Below are positions 26,197 to 34,993 of a DNA stretch of 43,749 nt, piece after piece (position 1 is the first letter of the stretch; each line of letters opens with the position of its first letter). The DNA lies in NCBI GenBank assembly GCA_041862635.1, contig JBGVTO010000349.1, positions 1 through 43,749 of the forward strand, written 5' to 3'. The notes below the pieces were generated by a model that saw nothing but the letters and a program-made list of their open reading frames with translations, searched no databases and was not told where the DNA came from. The position numbers were made by a program, and so were the translations under genes. The DNA comes from NIOZ-UU13 sp041862635. GTDB lineage: Bacteria > Planctomycetota > Phycisphaerae > Sedimentisphaerales > Anaerobacaceae.

Positions 26197-27351
26197 CTAA
26201 GACTTTCCCAGCTCCACCGGAGTGATTTCAACCAAATGACAAGACATCTCTTCTTTGATTACTTCTAAATAAGCCTTCCCGAATTTCTGATCGGGTTCCA
26301 GATAATTGCCTTCTGCCCATTCATTCCATGATTTGACGAACACTACACTTTTATCGTGCTTCCTGTCATAAACCTGTGTAATTGCTTCTTTCAAGTGTAC
26401 TCGAAACAATTCAGGTGTTGAGTTATGAAAAACGAAGCCTCTGGCACTACTTCTGGGTGTATTATCCCAGTTTGGAATAACACAAGGATATTGATCGAAA
26501 TCTTTTTTTAAGGGTGGAGTTAATTGTTTTATAACATCTTTGTATAGATAAACCATTGGTTTAGAGAAATGTTCTTTATATAATTGTCTCATGCCTTTGC
26601 TTGCCAGTTTTCTGCAAATTCGGTATAAATAACTTCGTGAGGAGCGATACGACCTGGAAAAAGCTATTTCAAAAACGCTCGGGATAGAAGCATCAAAGCC
26701 ACAATCTGTAGGAATCCATGACGGCCCAGCCATCCCAATGAAATATATACCTTTCAAGCCTGATTTTATTGCTAACTCTCTCCAACAATCGGTAAACCTT
26801 TTTGGATCCGGCAATTCCTGTGGACAAAAAACCAAGAAAACTGGTTTACCTTCAATTGTTATATAGCGGCTATCGTTGAAAGCATCCACAACCATATAAA
26901 AGTGCGATTCGTAATCTTTCACACCAGGATATGTTTGTTCTATCAATATTTTATCTGACGCACCATGCCAAATCCCGGTCCAGGTTTGATTGGCCCAAGA
27001 CAAACAGAAAGGAAAGTCAGGCTTACCCGACTCTAACACTTCAAAAAACGGTCTCTCGAGTAACCGTTTTCCTGCGAACCAATAATACCAGTAACAGAAT
27101 CCCTCAATTCCATGCTCCCGAGCCATCTCAGCTTGGGCAATTCTGGTTTCTGGGACACGCAAATCATAATATCCCAGATCTGCCGGCAAGTGCGGCTGAT
27201 AATGTCCTCTGAACAACGGTTTAGCCTTGGTAACATTTGTCCATTCAGTAAATCCTTTTCCCCACCATTCATCATTCTCCGGTATCGGATGATACTGGGG
27301 CAAATAAAATGCGATCAAGCGTACTTTCTTATCTTTGACAGGCTGCTCCAT
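26197..27351 (-). CDS. WbsX/GH99-like protein of polysaccharide clusters
   Basis: 384 residues beginning RLIAFYLPQYHPIPENDEWW followed by GKGFTEWTNVTKAKPLFRGH, the hallmark of PF14307 (glycosyltransferase WbsX, related to GH99 endo-mannosidases). FCYWYYWFAGKRLLERP, SWANQTW and, near the end, VKSWNEWAEGNYLEPDQ complete the conserved set. The family is common in O-antigen and EPS clusters; whether its members transfer or hydrolyse sugars is not settled. A hydrolase acting on the polymer is possible. Confidence 0.88.
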   Translation of the reverse strand: MEQPVKDKKVRLIAFYLPQYHPIPENDEWWGKGFTEWTNVTKAKPLFRGHYQPHLPADLGYYDLRVPETRIAQAEMAREHGIEGFCYWYYWFAGKRLLERPFFEVLESGKPDFPFCLSWANQTWTGIWHGASDKILIEQTYPGVKDYESHFYMVVDAFNDSRYITIEGKPVFLVFCPQELPDPKRFTDCWRELAIKSGLKGIYFIGMAGPSWIPTDCGFDASIPSVFEIAFSRSYRSSRSYLYRICRKLASKGMRQLYKEHFSKPMVYLYKDVIKQLTPPLKKDFDQYPCVIPNWDNTPRSSARGFVFHNSTPELFRVHLKEAITQVYDRKHDKSVVFVKSWNEWAEGNYLEPDQKFGKAYLEVIKEEMSCHLVEITPVELGKS

Positions 27352-27447
27352 TTTACATCTGTTCTTTATTACATAGCACGATTCATCATTTTCTCACTGC
27401 ACTAGTTTTTTAAGACGATTCTCGATGGAATCAGGCACTTTTTCTAC

Positions 27448-28530
27448 TTAGATGTTCGCCGCATCGAAACTATCAAAGAGAATAGATTGCTCTACCGGTC
27501 TCCTTGCGGGCGGGGGAAAGTCTACCGCATCGTCGGGATATCCTATCGCGATTAAGGCAATAACTGCATACCAAGGGGGAATATTCAGCTTGACCCGCAG
27601 ATGCTCTTCAGCGTCCGGACGATCCACCGCCCAATTCAGCCAAACGGTACCTAAGCCAAGTTCGTGTGCGGCCAGCGTTAAATTCTGACCAGCTATGGAT
27701 GTGTCGATGTAAGACAAATGCCGTTCATTAGGTCCGTAGTAGGCTCGAACGTCATTCAATAAGACCAAAATCACTGGAGCACAGTCGGCAAATTCCTTTG
27801 CACCGGTAGCCAACTCTACCAACAATTTTTTCTTGACCTCATCCCTCACGAAAAGAAATTTATGCGGTTGCCGATTGCAACTCGAAGGAGCCCAAAGGGC
27901 TGCCTTTACTAGATAGCATAAAGTTTTTTCATCAACGAGCTTAGGAGTCCAACGTCTCACAGAACGTCGCTCGAAGAACAATCGTGATAGTCCATTTACA
28001 TCCGGTTCTACACTTGGCCAGTGCTCGATATCGTCAAATTCCTGTAACACCTCGGATAGCTCTGCAGCCCAGTCAGCACACTCACAACGCTGGTCAGCCG
28101 GTAGATCGCCTGATGCTAAATCTTTCGCCAGAATAGTATGATACCGATGAAGAACGTCTAAACACCATGTTAGCAAGTCCTCCTGCCCTTTTGCATTCTG
28201 CCTTATGTATTTTAGCATTCGTAGAACACAACGTATCTTATCTCGGCCGAATCCCACTTTGTGTTCTGGCAACTGCAGCCCTTTGTCAATCGCATGAGCA
28301 TACCGTCGCAAGTCAAAATCAAGCACTTCCACCTCATCATAACTGAGAATCCTATCAGCTTGTTGTTCATATTTCAGCCATGGACGGTTAACGAGCGTAT
28401 GTTGGAACAGTACTTTTTCCTGTTCGTAAAACGCTTCATATGGATCCACTCTTGACTTGGAGGCCCTCCGTGACCTTCCCGACAGCCATCGCATCATCCT
28501 ATGGAGAATAATATTGAATATGTTGAGCAT
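27448..28530 (-). CDS. Nitroreductase-like flavoprotein with long N-terminal extension
   Basis: 360 residues. The C-terminal 190 are a nitroreductase fold: FFERRSVRRWTPKLVDEKTL and APSSCNRQPHKFLFV bind FMN in the family; HELGLGTVWLNWAV and VIALIAIGYPDD close the domain. Length is roughly double a plain nitroreductase because of about 165 extra N-terminal residues (DLRRYAHAIDKGLQLPEHKV and others), helical in appearance, family unknown to me. Three bases after the MurA-like gene, so part of the EPS operon. A flavin enzyme here may reduce a sugar-linked or lipid-linked intermediate, but no substrate is evident. Confidence 0.78.
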   Translation of the reverse strand: MLNIFNIILHRMMRWLSGRSRRASKSRVDPYEAFYEQEKVLFQHTLVNRPWLKYEQQADRILSYDEVEVLDFDLRRYAHAIDKGLQLPEHKVGFGRDKIRCVLRMLKYIRQNAKGQEDLLTWCLDVLHRYHTILAKDLASGDLPADQRCECADWAAELSEVLQEFDDIEHWPSVEPDVNGLSRLFFERRSVRRWTPKLVDEKTLCYLVKAALWAPSSCNRQPHKFLFVRDEVKKKLLVELATGAKEFADCAPVILVLLNDVRAYYGPNERHLSYIDTSIAGQNLTLAAHELGLGTVWLNWAVDRPDAEEHLRVKLNIPPWYAVIALIAIGYPDDAVDFPPPARRPVEQSILFDSFDAANI

Positions 28531-28533
28531 TGC

Positions 28534-29898
28534 TTATCGCCCCAAACACTCAATATGTGCCCCAAGTTTCCGCAACTTTTTATCAATGAGCTCATATCCG
28601 CGATCAATTTGCTGGATATTCGAGACCACAGTTCGACCTTCAGCGGCAAGGGCTGCAATCAGCATGGCAGCTCCCCCACGAATGTCCGTGGCTGTCAATT
28701 GAGCACCCTTTAAGGTCTTAACTGGTGTGATGATGGCTTTTTGTGCATGTTTCCCGCTTGGGATTATGAAGTCGGTTTCAACAACTTGAACATCAGCTCC
28801 CATCTTGGATAACTCACCTATATATACGAATCGCTTGTCATAAAGAAGATCTGTAATAGTGCTGGTACCATCAGCTAAACATGCCAAGACCGTAAAAAAA
28901 GGTTGAGCGTCCGAATGAAGGTATGGCCATATCTGGGCTTCAATGTTAATGGGCGAGAACCTCTGTGCCGGTCTGACCATTAGTCCTTCTCCATCCTGGT
29001 ACAGTGATATCCCCATGCCTTTCAGCACTCTTGCTTCTGGTTCAATGTCTTTCAAGCGACCACTGCGTATGAATATCTCACCTCTCGTTGCTGCACTGGC
29101 GGCAATGAACGTGATCAATTCCATACGGTCGGGCATCACCGTATAGTCAACCGGGTGCAATTTGCGACCCCCCTCGACGATAATCCGTCCGGTACCAGCG
29201 CCACTTATTCTCGCGCCCATGGTCTTCAGGAAATTTACAAAATCAACAATCTCCGGATCCCTCTGTGCATTATTAAGTACCGTTTCTCCTTCGGCCATCA
29301 CAGCCGCAAGTATAATATTTTCTGTTGCAGTCATCGACGGAAAGTAAAAGTTAACATACGCCCCTTTGAGACCACGAGGCGCCCGCACTTCTATATAATC
29401 ATCCCCGGTCTCGACCTCTGCTCCTAATCGCTCCAACCCATAGAGGTGGAGATCATACTTGCGCAGCCCAATCTTGCACCCACCCGGTGGCGCAATGCGC
29501 ACGTGTCCTGACCGCGCCAGCAAAGCTCCCATAAGTAGTAGGCTATATCGAATCTTGCCGGCGGACTGCCTATCTACCGTAGTCCCCGCAAGCCCTGTGG
29601 TAGCCAAATAAAGTACATTTCCAATGAGGCGTGCCGAAACTCCCAATCCCCTCAACACATTTAGTAGGTTCTGAATATCCAGCAGATTTGGAACATTACT
29701 CAGGCGATACTGCCCCTCCGCAAGTAGGGACGCCACGATGATTGGGAGCGCAGAATTCTTGGCTCCACTGAGCGTAACTTCACCTTCAAGAGAGGCACGC
29801 CCATCCACTATAAACTTATCCATCTTAATCGTAGTGGATGAACCTTTCTTGCACTTTGAAAGTGCATCCAGAGACTTATTGCTCCTATCAAAGTCCAT
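28534..29898 (-). CDS. murA: MurA-like enolpyruvyl transferase (EPS-locus paralogue)
   Basis: 454 residues, the EPSP synthase/MurA fold. MurA joins enolpyruvate to UDP-GlcNAc as the first step of peptidoglycan synthesis. SGAKNSALPI (Lys47, Asn48), the PEP-binding loop PPGGCKIGLRKYDLHLYGLE with the catalytic Cys141, and TATDIRGGAAMLIAALAAEG then QIDRGYELIDKKL are all present. The usual segment TDMQAQ is altered (LHSDAQPFFTV) although its Asp is kept. The start at 29898 lies two bases after the GT4 stop; homology begins only at residue 26 (29823), so the first 25 residues are an extension or the true start is later. Placed inside an EPS operon, it may make an enolpyruvyl or lactyl sugar for the polymer rather than cell wall. 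Confidence 0.85.
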   Translation of the reverse strand: MDFDRSNKSLDALSKCKKGSSTTIKMDKFIVDGRASLEGEVTLSGAKNSALPIIVASLLAEGQYRLSNVPNLLDIQNLLNVLRGLGVSARLIGNVLYLATTGLAGTTVDRQSAGKIRYSLLLMGALLARSGHVRIAPPGGCKIGLRKYDLHLYGLERLGAEVETGDDYIEVRAPRGLKGAYVNFYFPSMTATENIILAAVMAEGETVLNNAQRDPEIVDFVNFLKTMGARISGAGTGRIIVEGGRKLHPVDYTVMPDRMELITFIAASAATRGEIFIRSGRLKDIEPEARVLKGMGISLYQDGEGLMVRPAQRFSPINIEAQIWPYLHSDAQPFFTVLACLADGTSTITDLLYDKRFVYIGELSKMGADVQVVETDFIIPSGKHAQKAIITPVKTLKGAQLTATDIRGGAAMLIAALAAEGRTVVSNIQQIDRGYELIDKKLRKLGAHIECLGR

Positions 29899-29900
29899 TT

Positions 29901-31211
29901 CTACTTTACACCTGATAAGAACTCGAACAGGTTTGCCGCCGCGTGTATGCTATCGTGAGCTTCGATGTACCTTCGGCCAAAGTGACCCAGTTCCTCACAT
30001 CGATACTTATTTTGTAGGAGGTATATTGTGTCGGCAGCGAGCAGGTCCGCGTTAGGCTTTACATCAAATTGCCTACCTGAAAAGTTTGTAGCTGCAACCT
30101 TATCGATGTTCTCTTCTGAAACGATACCTGCGTAGCCTGTTAAACCCGACACAATAACCGGCTTTCCGCACGCCATTGCCTCCCGGGCACATCTGGCAAT
30201 ACCAACCACTATGTGTGCCATATTAAGGACCCCGGGTAGTAAAGTATCTTGATTCCCAAGCATGATAACTACTGGTCGACCTAAAGATTGATTCAAGCTA
30301 TCCGCGCGCCCTTTGGCTTCGTCGAATGCATTACCACCTCCAACAATGACAAGGGACGTACTCGGAAGTATGTTTAAAATCTGCTCAAAAGCCTTAATCA
30401 AGTCCAGGGCCATGGGCAGTTTCTGGAATACAAGTGAGCTCACATGAACAATCACTTGGTTTCGAGTCGGAATCCCCAACTGAAATTTGAGTTGCTCAGC
30501 GCCCGCGCAAGGCTTGAACTTCTGTGTATCTACGCCATTTGGTGTCACAATAAGCTTTGATTTGGGAACACGTGCAAATTTGGCAAGATAAGAACTAATT
30601 TCGTGACTCGTAGTCACTACGTGCTTGGCACGACGTGTGATCGCCTTCCAACCCAGTGGAGGAAATATATCTGCAGAGTTAAAAAAGCTATTGACTACTG
30701 GTAGAAAAACTGACTTTGAACTCCTTCGGCGAGATGCGAGATACGAAATCAATGTTGGGTTCCCCTGGCTACAAACAATACAGTCTATCGACTCTCTTTG
30801 AATAATCTCCCCGAGTATGGGCAGAGACGCCAGAATCCCCAGAGTACCGCGGCACCATCGATGTAACTCCCCGTTTGTTCGGCCTGACTGCAAGATGCGG
30901 CGAATTGCCCCTTTAAGATCGTTTCTCTCGACACGGAAAGAGTCCCTGAGACCCGGATGAACATTCAGAAGTGTAGCCCGTCGGGCTTTGCTAAGGAACT
31001 TGTCAGAGATGGCATATGCGATGCCGGTCTCTCGGCCAAAGACGTTAAGTGAATAATGTCGGCACAATGGTTCGACCGCTTCTTGTAATGGTCCCGCACT
31101 TGAGGCAAAAACAACCTTATGTTCTCTTGTTGCAAGTTCGCGGGCCAGAGAAACGTAAAAGGTCTGAGTGCCCCCATATGCTAAACTGTTGAGGCACATC
31201 AAGTAGTTCAC
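29901..31211 (-). CDS. GT4 family glycosyltransferase
   Basis: 436 residues. The best start is the GTG at 31211: AAAGGAGG lies just upstream and its GTGA overlaps the stop of the ABC transporter gene, although the frame stays open to 31250. GT-B motifs: NSLAYGGTQTFYVSLARELA, VTPNGVDTQKFKP, VIVHVSSLVFQKLPMALDLI, LVIVGGGNAFDEAKGRA and the donor site AREAMACGKPVIVSGLTGY. Lies between the exporter and the MurA-like gene. Donor unknown. Confidence 0.85.
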   Translation of the reverse strand: MNYLMCLNSLAYGGTQTFYVSLARELATREHKVVFASSAGPLQEAVEPLCRHYSLNVFGRETGIAYAISDKFLSKARRATLLNVHPGLRDSFRVERNDLKGAIRRILQSGRTNGELHRWCRGTLGILASLPILGEIIQRESIDCIVCSQGNPTLISYLASRRRSSKSVFLPVVNSFFNSADIFPPLGWKAITRRAKHVVTTSHEISSYLAKFARVPKSKLIVTPNGVDTQKFKPCAGAEQLKFQLGIPTRNQVIVHVSSLVFQKLPMALDLIKAFEQILNILPSTSLVIVGGGNAFDEAKGRADSLNQSLGRPVVIMLGNQDTLLPGVLNMAHIVVGIARCAREAMACGKPVIVSGLTGYAGIVSEENIDKVAATNFSGRQFDVKPNADLLAADTIYLLQNKYRCEELGHFGRRYIEAHDSIHAAANLFEFLSGVK

Positions 31212-32476
31212 CTCACTCCTCCTTTTTGTGCAGCGCTCAGATGTTGCCATTTGTTAGAAAGATAGACTTTGCCACGATCCTTCAATCCCGACTTGCAGAA
31301 GAAGGCATATTGCCGAAAGCGAGCATCATAGGGCGCAACGGAGTTTGAGCGGTGGATTGCCGCGCTAACCACATATTCACCTGCCAGCAGGTCCAACCTG
31401 TCGTAGGAAAGAATCATCCTGCCTGCGCCCTCAATGGTACCGGTTCTAAAACCGCTTTCATTCGTATCAATCCCGTGCAACAAATTTCCCTCGGGGTCCT
31501 CAATGGCAACGGCAAAGATAGGATTCCTAATGGGTTCCATGGCTTGATAATCGATCGCAATCTGAATCTTGTCACAAGTTCGAAAAACGTCCCGCTCCAC
31601 ACCCTGCGCGTCTAAAAAACGTAGCCCTTTGATCACTGCCTCCCCTGTACCGGCACGGTACCCATGTCCGCTCTTCTCTAAGGATCCGGCACTGCCACCT
31701 TGCTCCCACTTTCTCTTTCCAGAAAAGACCTTAAACCGGTCGACCGCCTCGTATGCATCCCCAAGATAACGCACACGAGCATCTGCGATAAACATGCACT
31801 CTGTACACATTCGGCGAATAGCCTCAAAGTTGTGCGAAACCAAGACAACTGATGTCCCATTCTCCACCATCGCGCTTAGATGTGTGAAGCACTTTGCACG
31901 GAACTGAAAATCTCCTACGGCTAACACCTCATCAATCAACAAAACATCCGGCTCACAATGCACTGCCACGGCGAAGCCCAATCTCACAAACATACCGCTT
32001 GAATAGTGCTTAACCGGAGTATCTAAGAAGTTCCCAATGTCTGCAAATTCAACTATGGCGTCAAATTTCTTATCAATCTCGCGTTTACCCATACCCAATA
32101 TAGCACCGTTAATATAGATGTTTTCTCTGCCGGTTAATTGAGGATGAAAGCCGGCTCCAAGTTGAATGAGGGCACCAACACGGCCTTTTATTCGAAGGTT
32201 ACCTTTATCAGGTATGATAATACCATTTAGCATCTTTAGAAGGGTAGTTTTCCCAGCTCCATTGGGGCCTATAAGCCCGAGTGTTTGTCCCTTTTTAAGC
32301 TCGAAAGAAATGTCATCAACCGCCCAAAACTCCTCTCGGCGCAGCCGGTCTGATTTGGGGCGAAGGCCAGCGGTATCTCGCAATATATCATGGAAGCCGT
32401 ACCACATCGACCGCTTCAGGTTCCGACAAAACTTTTTGGACACCCCATTAACCTGGATAACAACGCCATTTTCCAA
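31208..32476 (-). CDS. wzt: Polysaccharide ABC transporter ATP-binding protein (Wzt type)
   Basis: 422 residues. The nucleotide-binding domain has Walker A GPNGAGKTT (70-78), signature YSSGMFVRL, Walker B DVLLIDEVLAVGD and the switch VSHNF. After about residue 250 a separate beta-rich C-terminal domain follows (AVIKGLRFLDAQGVERDVFR and further strands), as in Wzt proteins that recognise the end of the chain they export. TTG start at 32476 supported by AAAGGG eight bases before; three bases after the permease. With 32480-33349 it forms the exporter that moves lipid-linked polysaccharide across the inner membrane. Confidence 0.93.
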   Translation of the reverse strand: MENGVVIQVNGVSKKFCRNLKRSMWYGFHDILRDTAGLRPKSDRLRREEFWAVDDISFELKKGQTLGLIGPNGAGKTTLLKMLNGIIIPDKGNLRIKGRVGALIQLGAGFHPQLTGRENIYINGAILGMGKREIDKKFDAIVEFADIGNFLDTPVKHYSSGMFVRLGFAVAVHCEPDVLLIDEVLAVGDFQFRAKCFTHLSAMVENGTSVVLVSHNFEAIRRMCTECMFIADARVRYLGDAYEAVDRFKVFSGKRKWEQGGSAGSLEKSGHGYRAGTGEAVIKGLRFLDAQGVERDVFRTCDKIQIAIDYQAMEPIRNPIFAVAIEDPEGNLLHGIDTNESGFRTGTIEGAGRMILSYDRLDLLAGEYVVSAAIHRSNSVAPYDARFRQYAFFCKSGLKDRGKVYLSNKWQHLSAAQKGGVR

Positions 32477-32479
32477 ATC

Positions 32480-33349
32480 TTATACCCTTTCTGCGATACG
32501 GGACATCGCCAGATGAAAGATGCGCCAAGCAACTAAAAAGACCACAAAGCCTGCTACACTGGCATAAAACAGCCCATCAAGCTGGCTGAGTGTGCCTACT
32601 GTTGTTAGGTCTCGTGTAGCGATGATGAATGGGCTGACCGGATTCAGATAGTTAATAAGCACCTTCGGCCATTGCGTAGGCGGTGGGTATATAACAGGCG
32701 TCAGGAACATTGCGAAGGTCAGTAATATCATCAGTGAATTGCCGATGTCTCGGAAGACACCATTAGCTATAGACAGCATAAAGCCAAAACCAACTGTCAT
32801 CAGCGCCAAAGGAATTAACACGAAAGGCACGAAGATAATTGTCCATACCGGTACCACCCCATACCAGGCAAAAACCACTCCAATCAACACGATTCGTATC
32901 AGGAAATCGAATATAGATTCGCCAAAAGCGGCAAGCACTAATGCCTCCCTCGCAAAATTTATCTTTGTGATAATGGCGCTGGCTTGTACCAGAGATTGCG
33001 TCGTTCTGGTTAGACCGGTTGCGAACAGTTGCCATACTGACATGCCAAGAAGCACATAGGCTGGATAAGGCATATTCGTTTCGCCAATGGGCAGTGTACC
33101 GGAGCCTTTCAAATAGGTGAAAGTAACAACGGTAACAATAGCGGGCATTACCGCCCAGACATAGCCAAAAACCGACTGCCGATAGCGAGCGGATAAATCG
33201 CGCAGGAAAAGCCGCCACATTAATTCCCGGCTCTGGATAAGCTCACGCGCCATATCTCGCCACACGCGCCATCCAAAGCCTAAATGGGCATCAGGCGTAT
33301 ATACGGCCTCTTGGGTATGCTTTGTATATTCTGCTCGCGATGTTTCCAT
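32480..33349 (-). CDS. wzm: Polysaccharide ABC transporter permease (Wzm type)
   Basis: 289 residues with six hydrophobic segments of the ABC-2 type (for example GYVWAVMPAIVTVVTFTYLK, PAYVLLGMSVWQLFATGLT, LMILLTFAMFLTPVIYPPPT, LDGLFYASVAGFVVFLVAWR). The motif FLRDLSARYRQSVFGYVW at the N terminus is typical of these permeases. Pairs with Wzt directly downstream. Confidence 0.92.
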   Translation of the reverse strand: METSRAEYTKHTQEAVYTPDAHLGFGWRVWRDMARELIQSRELMWRLFLRDLSARYRQSVFGYVWAVMPAIVTVVTFTYLKGSGTLPIGETNMPYPAYVLLGMSVWQLFATGLTRTTQSLVQASAIITKINFAREALVLAAFGESIFDFLIRIVLIGVVFAWYGVVPVWTIIFVPFVLIPLALMTVGFGFMLSIANGVFRDIGNSLMILLTFAMFLTPVIYPPPTQWPKVLINYLNPVSPFIIATRDLTTVGTLSQLDGLFYASVAGFVVFLVAWRIFHLAMSRIAERV

Positions 33350-33549
33350 AAATCACACCGAAAAACTCAGACTGGGCAATTGTTCTGTCAAAATGTCCCT
33401 TTGTTGAACTCTGGAAAATGTGAATTAAATCAGGGCTTAGAATAGGGTTTTGTTATCAGTGAAATTTACTACCGATATACTCCGTCCCCGTCGGTTGCAT
33501 TGAAGAAATCAATGTAACTTCCTTTAACAGCACAACTTTGGATGCTGTT

Positions 33550-33575
33550 CCGATGCTGGTTTTCACCGGCATCGG
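33550..33575. other. Hairpin between the EpsI gene and the permease gene
   Basis: CCGATGC and GCATCGG form a 7-bp stem around a 12-base loop. It directly follows the EpsI stop on the minus strand. There is no T run on that strand, so it is more likely a partial terminator, processing or mRNA-stabilising site than a full terminator. Confidence 0.4.
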
Positions 33576-33581
33576 TTTGGT

Positions 33582-34373
33582 CTATTGCAAAACACTATCT
33601 TTGACGTTGCCATATTCAACCACCCGGACCTTGCCGTTTTGGTCCGGGAGATAATCTAAAACCAAATCTGTCACATCCTTTGCCATTGTCCGGACGAAAT
33701 TCTCCAGCACCGAGCTTATCTGAACCTGTGCCACGTATCGAGCCGGGTCGCCGGCGATATTAGGCCTTCGACCAAGCGGACCGGAAAAGTCGTTTTCGTC
33801 GGCGGTAATTTGGCCGTTCAAGATATAGAAGTTCAAGACAACTGTCCGGTTGTGCATTGGAGCGGGCTTATGGAAGCGATGTATTAAACAAGATATTTGT
33901 CGGCCGGCTCGTGAGACAAATTGCAAAGATTCGGTACCATCATGGATCCAGCCATATCCGGGATAGCACACTCGAGGCCGATGACCCAGTATACCTCCGG
34001 GTCTGGATGAGCAATATACGATATAAACATCCGCCCAAGCCTTGGTTGCAGAATCAATATATCGTCTGCTCAAAAAATCGTCCGCAAAGTTCTTCTCCAT
34101 ATATTCCTTAGCGATACTGGGAATGGGCAAATCGCTGCCGGCCCAGCTCCCTATTTTTGCAGGGAAAGTACTCAGAGATACAGGCAGCACGATAGGGGTA
34201 TTAACAATGCGCTTCAATCCGGTTGCCAGAACGCGGTAAGATATGCCGGCGGATATCAATAGAAGAACAGCCAAAACCCAAACGAACCATAGTGGCGTTT
34301 TACCTGGTGCTGTTCGCATTGAATAAGATACTTTGGGTGCTCTTACCAAATAGTTATGCCCAATCGGATACAT
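33582..34373 (-). CDS. EpsI-type exosortase-associated protein
   Basis: About 263 residues from the ATG at 34373, which has GAGGT about 14 bases upstream; a TTG at 34391 and an ATG at 34319 are also possible. One membrane helix (LWFVWVLAVLLLISAGISY) and then an EpsI domain: FPAKIGSWAGSDLPIPSIAK, then the conserved GILGHRPRVCYPGYGW with its Cys. In most systems EpsI is next to or fused to the exosortase; here the two are about 17 kb apart with EpsI as the first gene of the locus. Its exact role is unknown, but it occurs with EPS-linked exosortases. Confidence 0.85.
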   Translation of the reverse strand: MYPIGHNYLVRAPKVSYSMRTAPGKTPLWFVWVLAVLLLISAGISYRVLATGLKRIVNTPIVLPVSLSTFPAKIGSWAGSDLPIPSIAKEYMEKNFADDFLSRRYIDSATKAWADVYIVYCSSRPGGILGHRPRVCYPGYGWIHDGTESLQFVSRAGRQISCLIHRFHKPAPMHNRTVVLNFYILNGQITADENDFSGPLGRRPNIAGDPARYVAQVQISSVLENFVRTMAKDVTDLVLDYLPDQNGKVRVVEYGNVKDSVLQ

Positions 34374-34504
34374 CAAAGAGTATAACCTCAAAGTAGTACT
34401 CTAAAGCTAAAAAATAATGCTCCTCCTGAGACAATGATACATCGCTCTCCGTTGGCAGAAATCCTGGAATGCCTCCTCCATAAGGGCACCTACCATAACT
34501 CAAT

Positions 34505-34534
34505 ATTATACCTTACCGAGGATATTTTCGTCAA
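34505..34534 (-). promoter_or_regulatory. Promoter of the EPS locus, near consensus
   Basis: On the minus strand TTGACG (34534-34529), an 18-base spacer and a perfect TATAAT (34510-34505). Transcription would begin near 34498, about 125 bases before the EpsI start. It is the best promoter match in the window and lies exactly at the head of the 30-kb minus-strand gene run. Confidence 0.65.
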
Positions 34535-34927
34535 GGCATTAATCCCACATAAAGAAAAAAGCGACAAATCTACGGACATACTCCGATAATGGCCGAAAAT
34601 CAGCTAAAAATGCACTTTTTTTCTGTTTTTTAGCCATGGAGACAACTTTATCGGTTCTGAAAAAAATCCGGTGCCGTCCACAGATTCAGCTAAGTCCAAC
34701 ACATACGACAGAGGACAAACTCTGACCTCTTACTTCTGATTTCTGACTTCTGATGATGGCCTTGACGCGTGCGGGAGATTCAGATAAACTTCTTTGGCTA
34801 CTTAGAGCGCCGAATAAAATCTAACGAAAAAATTAGGAACCGCTTGACGGCCTTTTTTGAATAGATTACTCGGCACTTTGCCTGCGCTCAGGGGAAGCTT
34901 TTTTCGCCTGGAGTGACAAGTGAAGTT

Positions 34928-34957
34928 TTGTTCGAGATTCTTAATGTAAGGTATTAT
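34928..34957 (+). promoter_or_regulatory. Candidate promoter for the DUF2961 gene
   Basis: TTGTTC at 34928-34933 and TATTAT at 34952-34957 with 18 bases between them. The start site would be about 30 bases before the ATG at 34994, leaving room for its GAAAGGAGAG ribosome binding site. Confidence 0.4.
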
Positions 34958-34993
34958 AGGAAATGTCAACTTGTATATTTGAAAGGAGAGACT

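Larger units (their letters stand above)
34374..34993. other. Divergent intergenic region with two candidate promoters
   Basis: This region separates the EPS locus from the plus-strand DUF2961 gene. It holds a near-consensus minus-strand promoter (34505-34534), a weaker plus-strand promoter (34928-34957), a T-rich tract near 34616-34633 and a short array of TTCTGA words near 34733-34752. No gene is visible. Confidence 0.6.
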
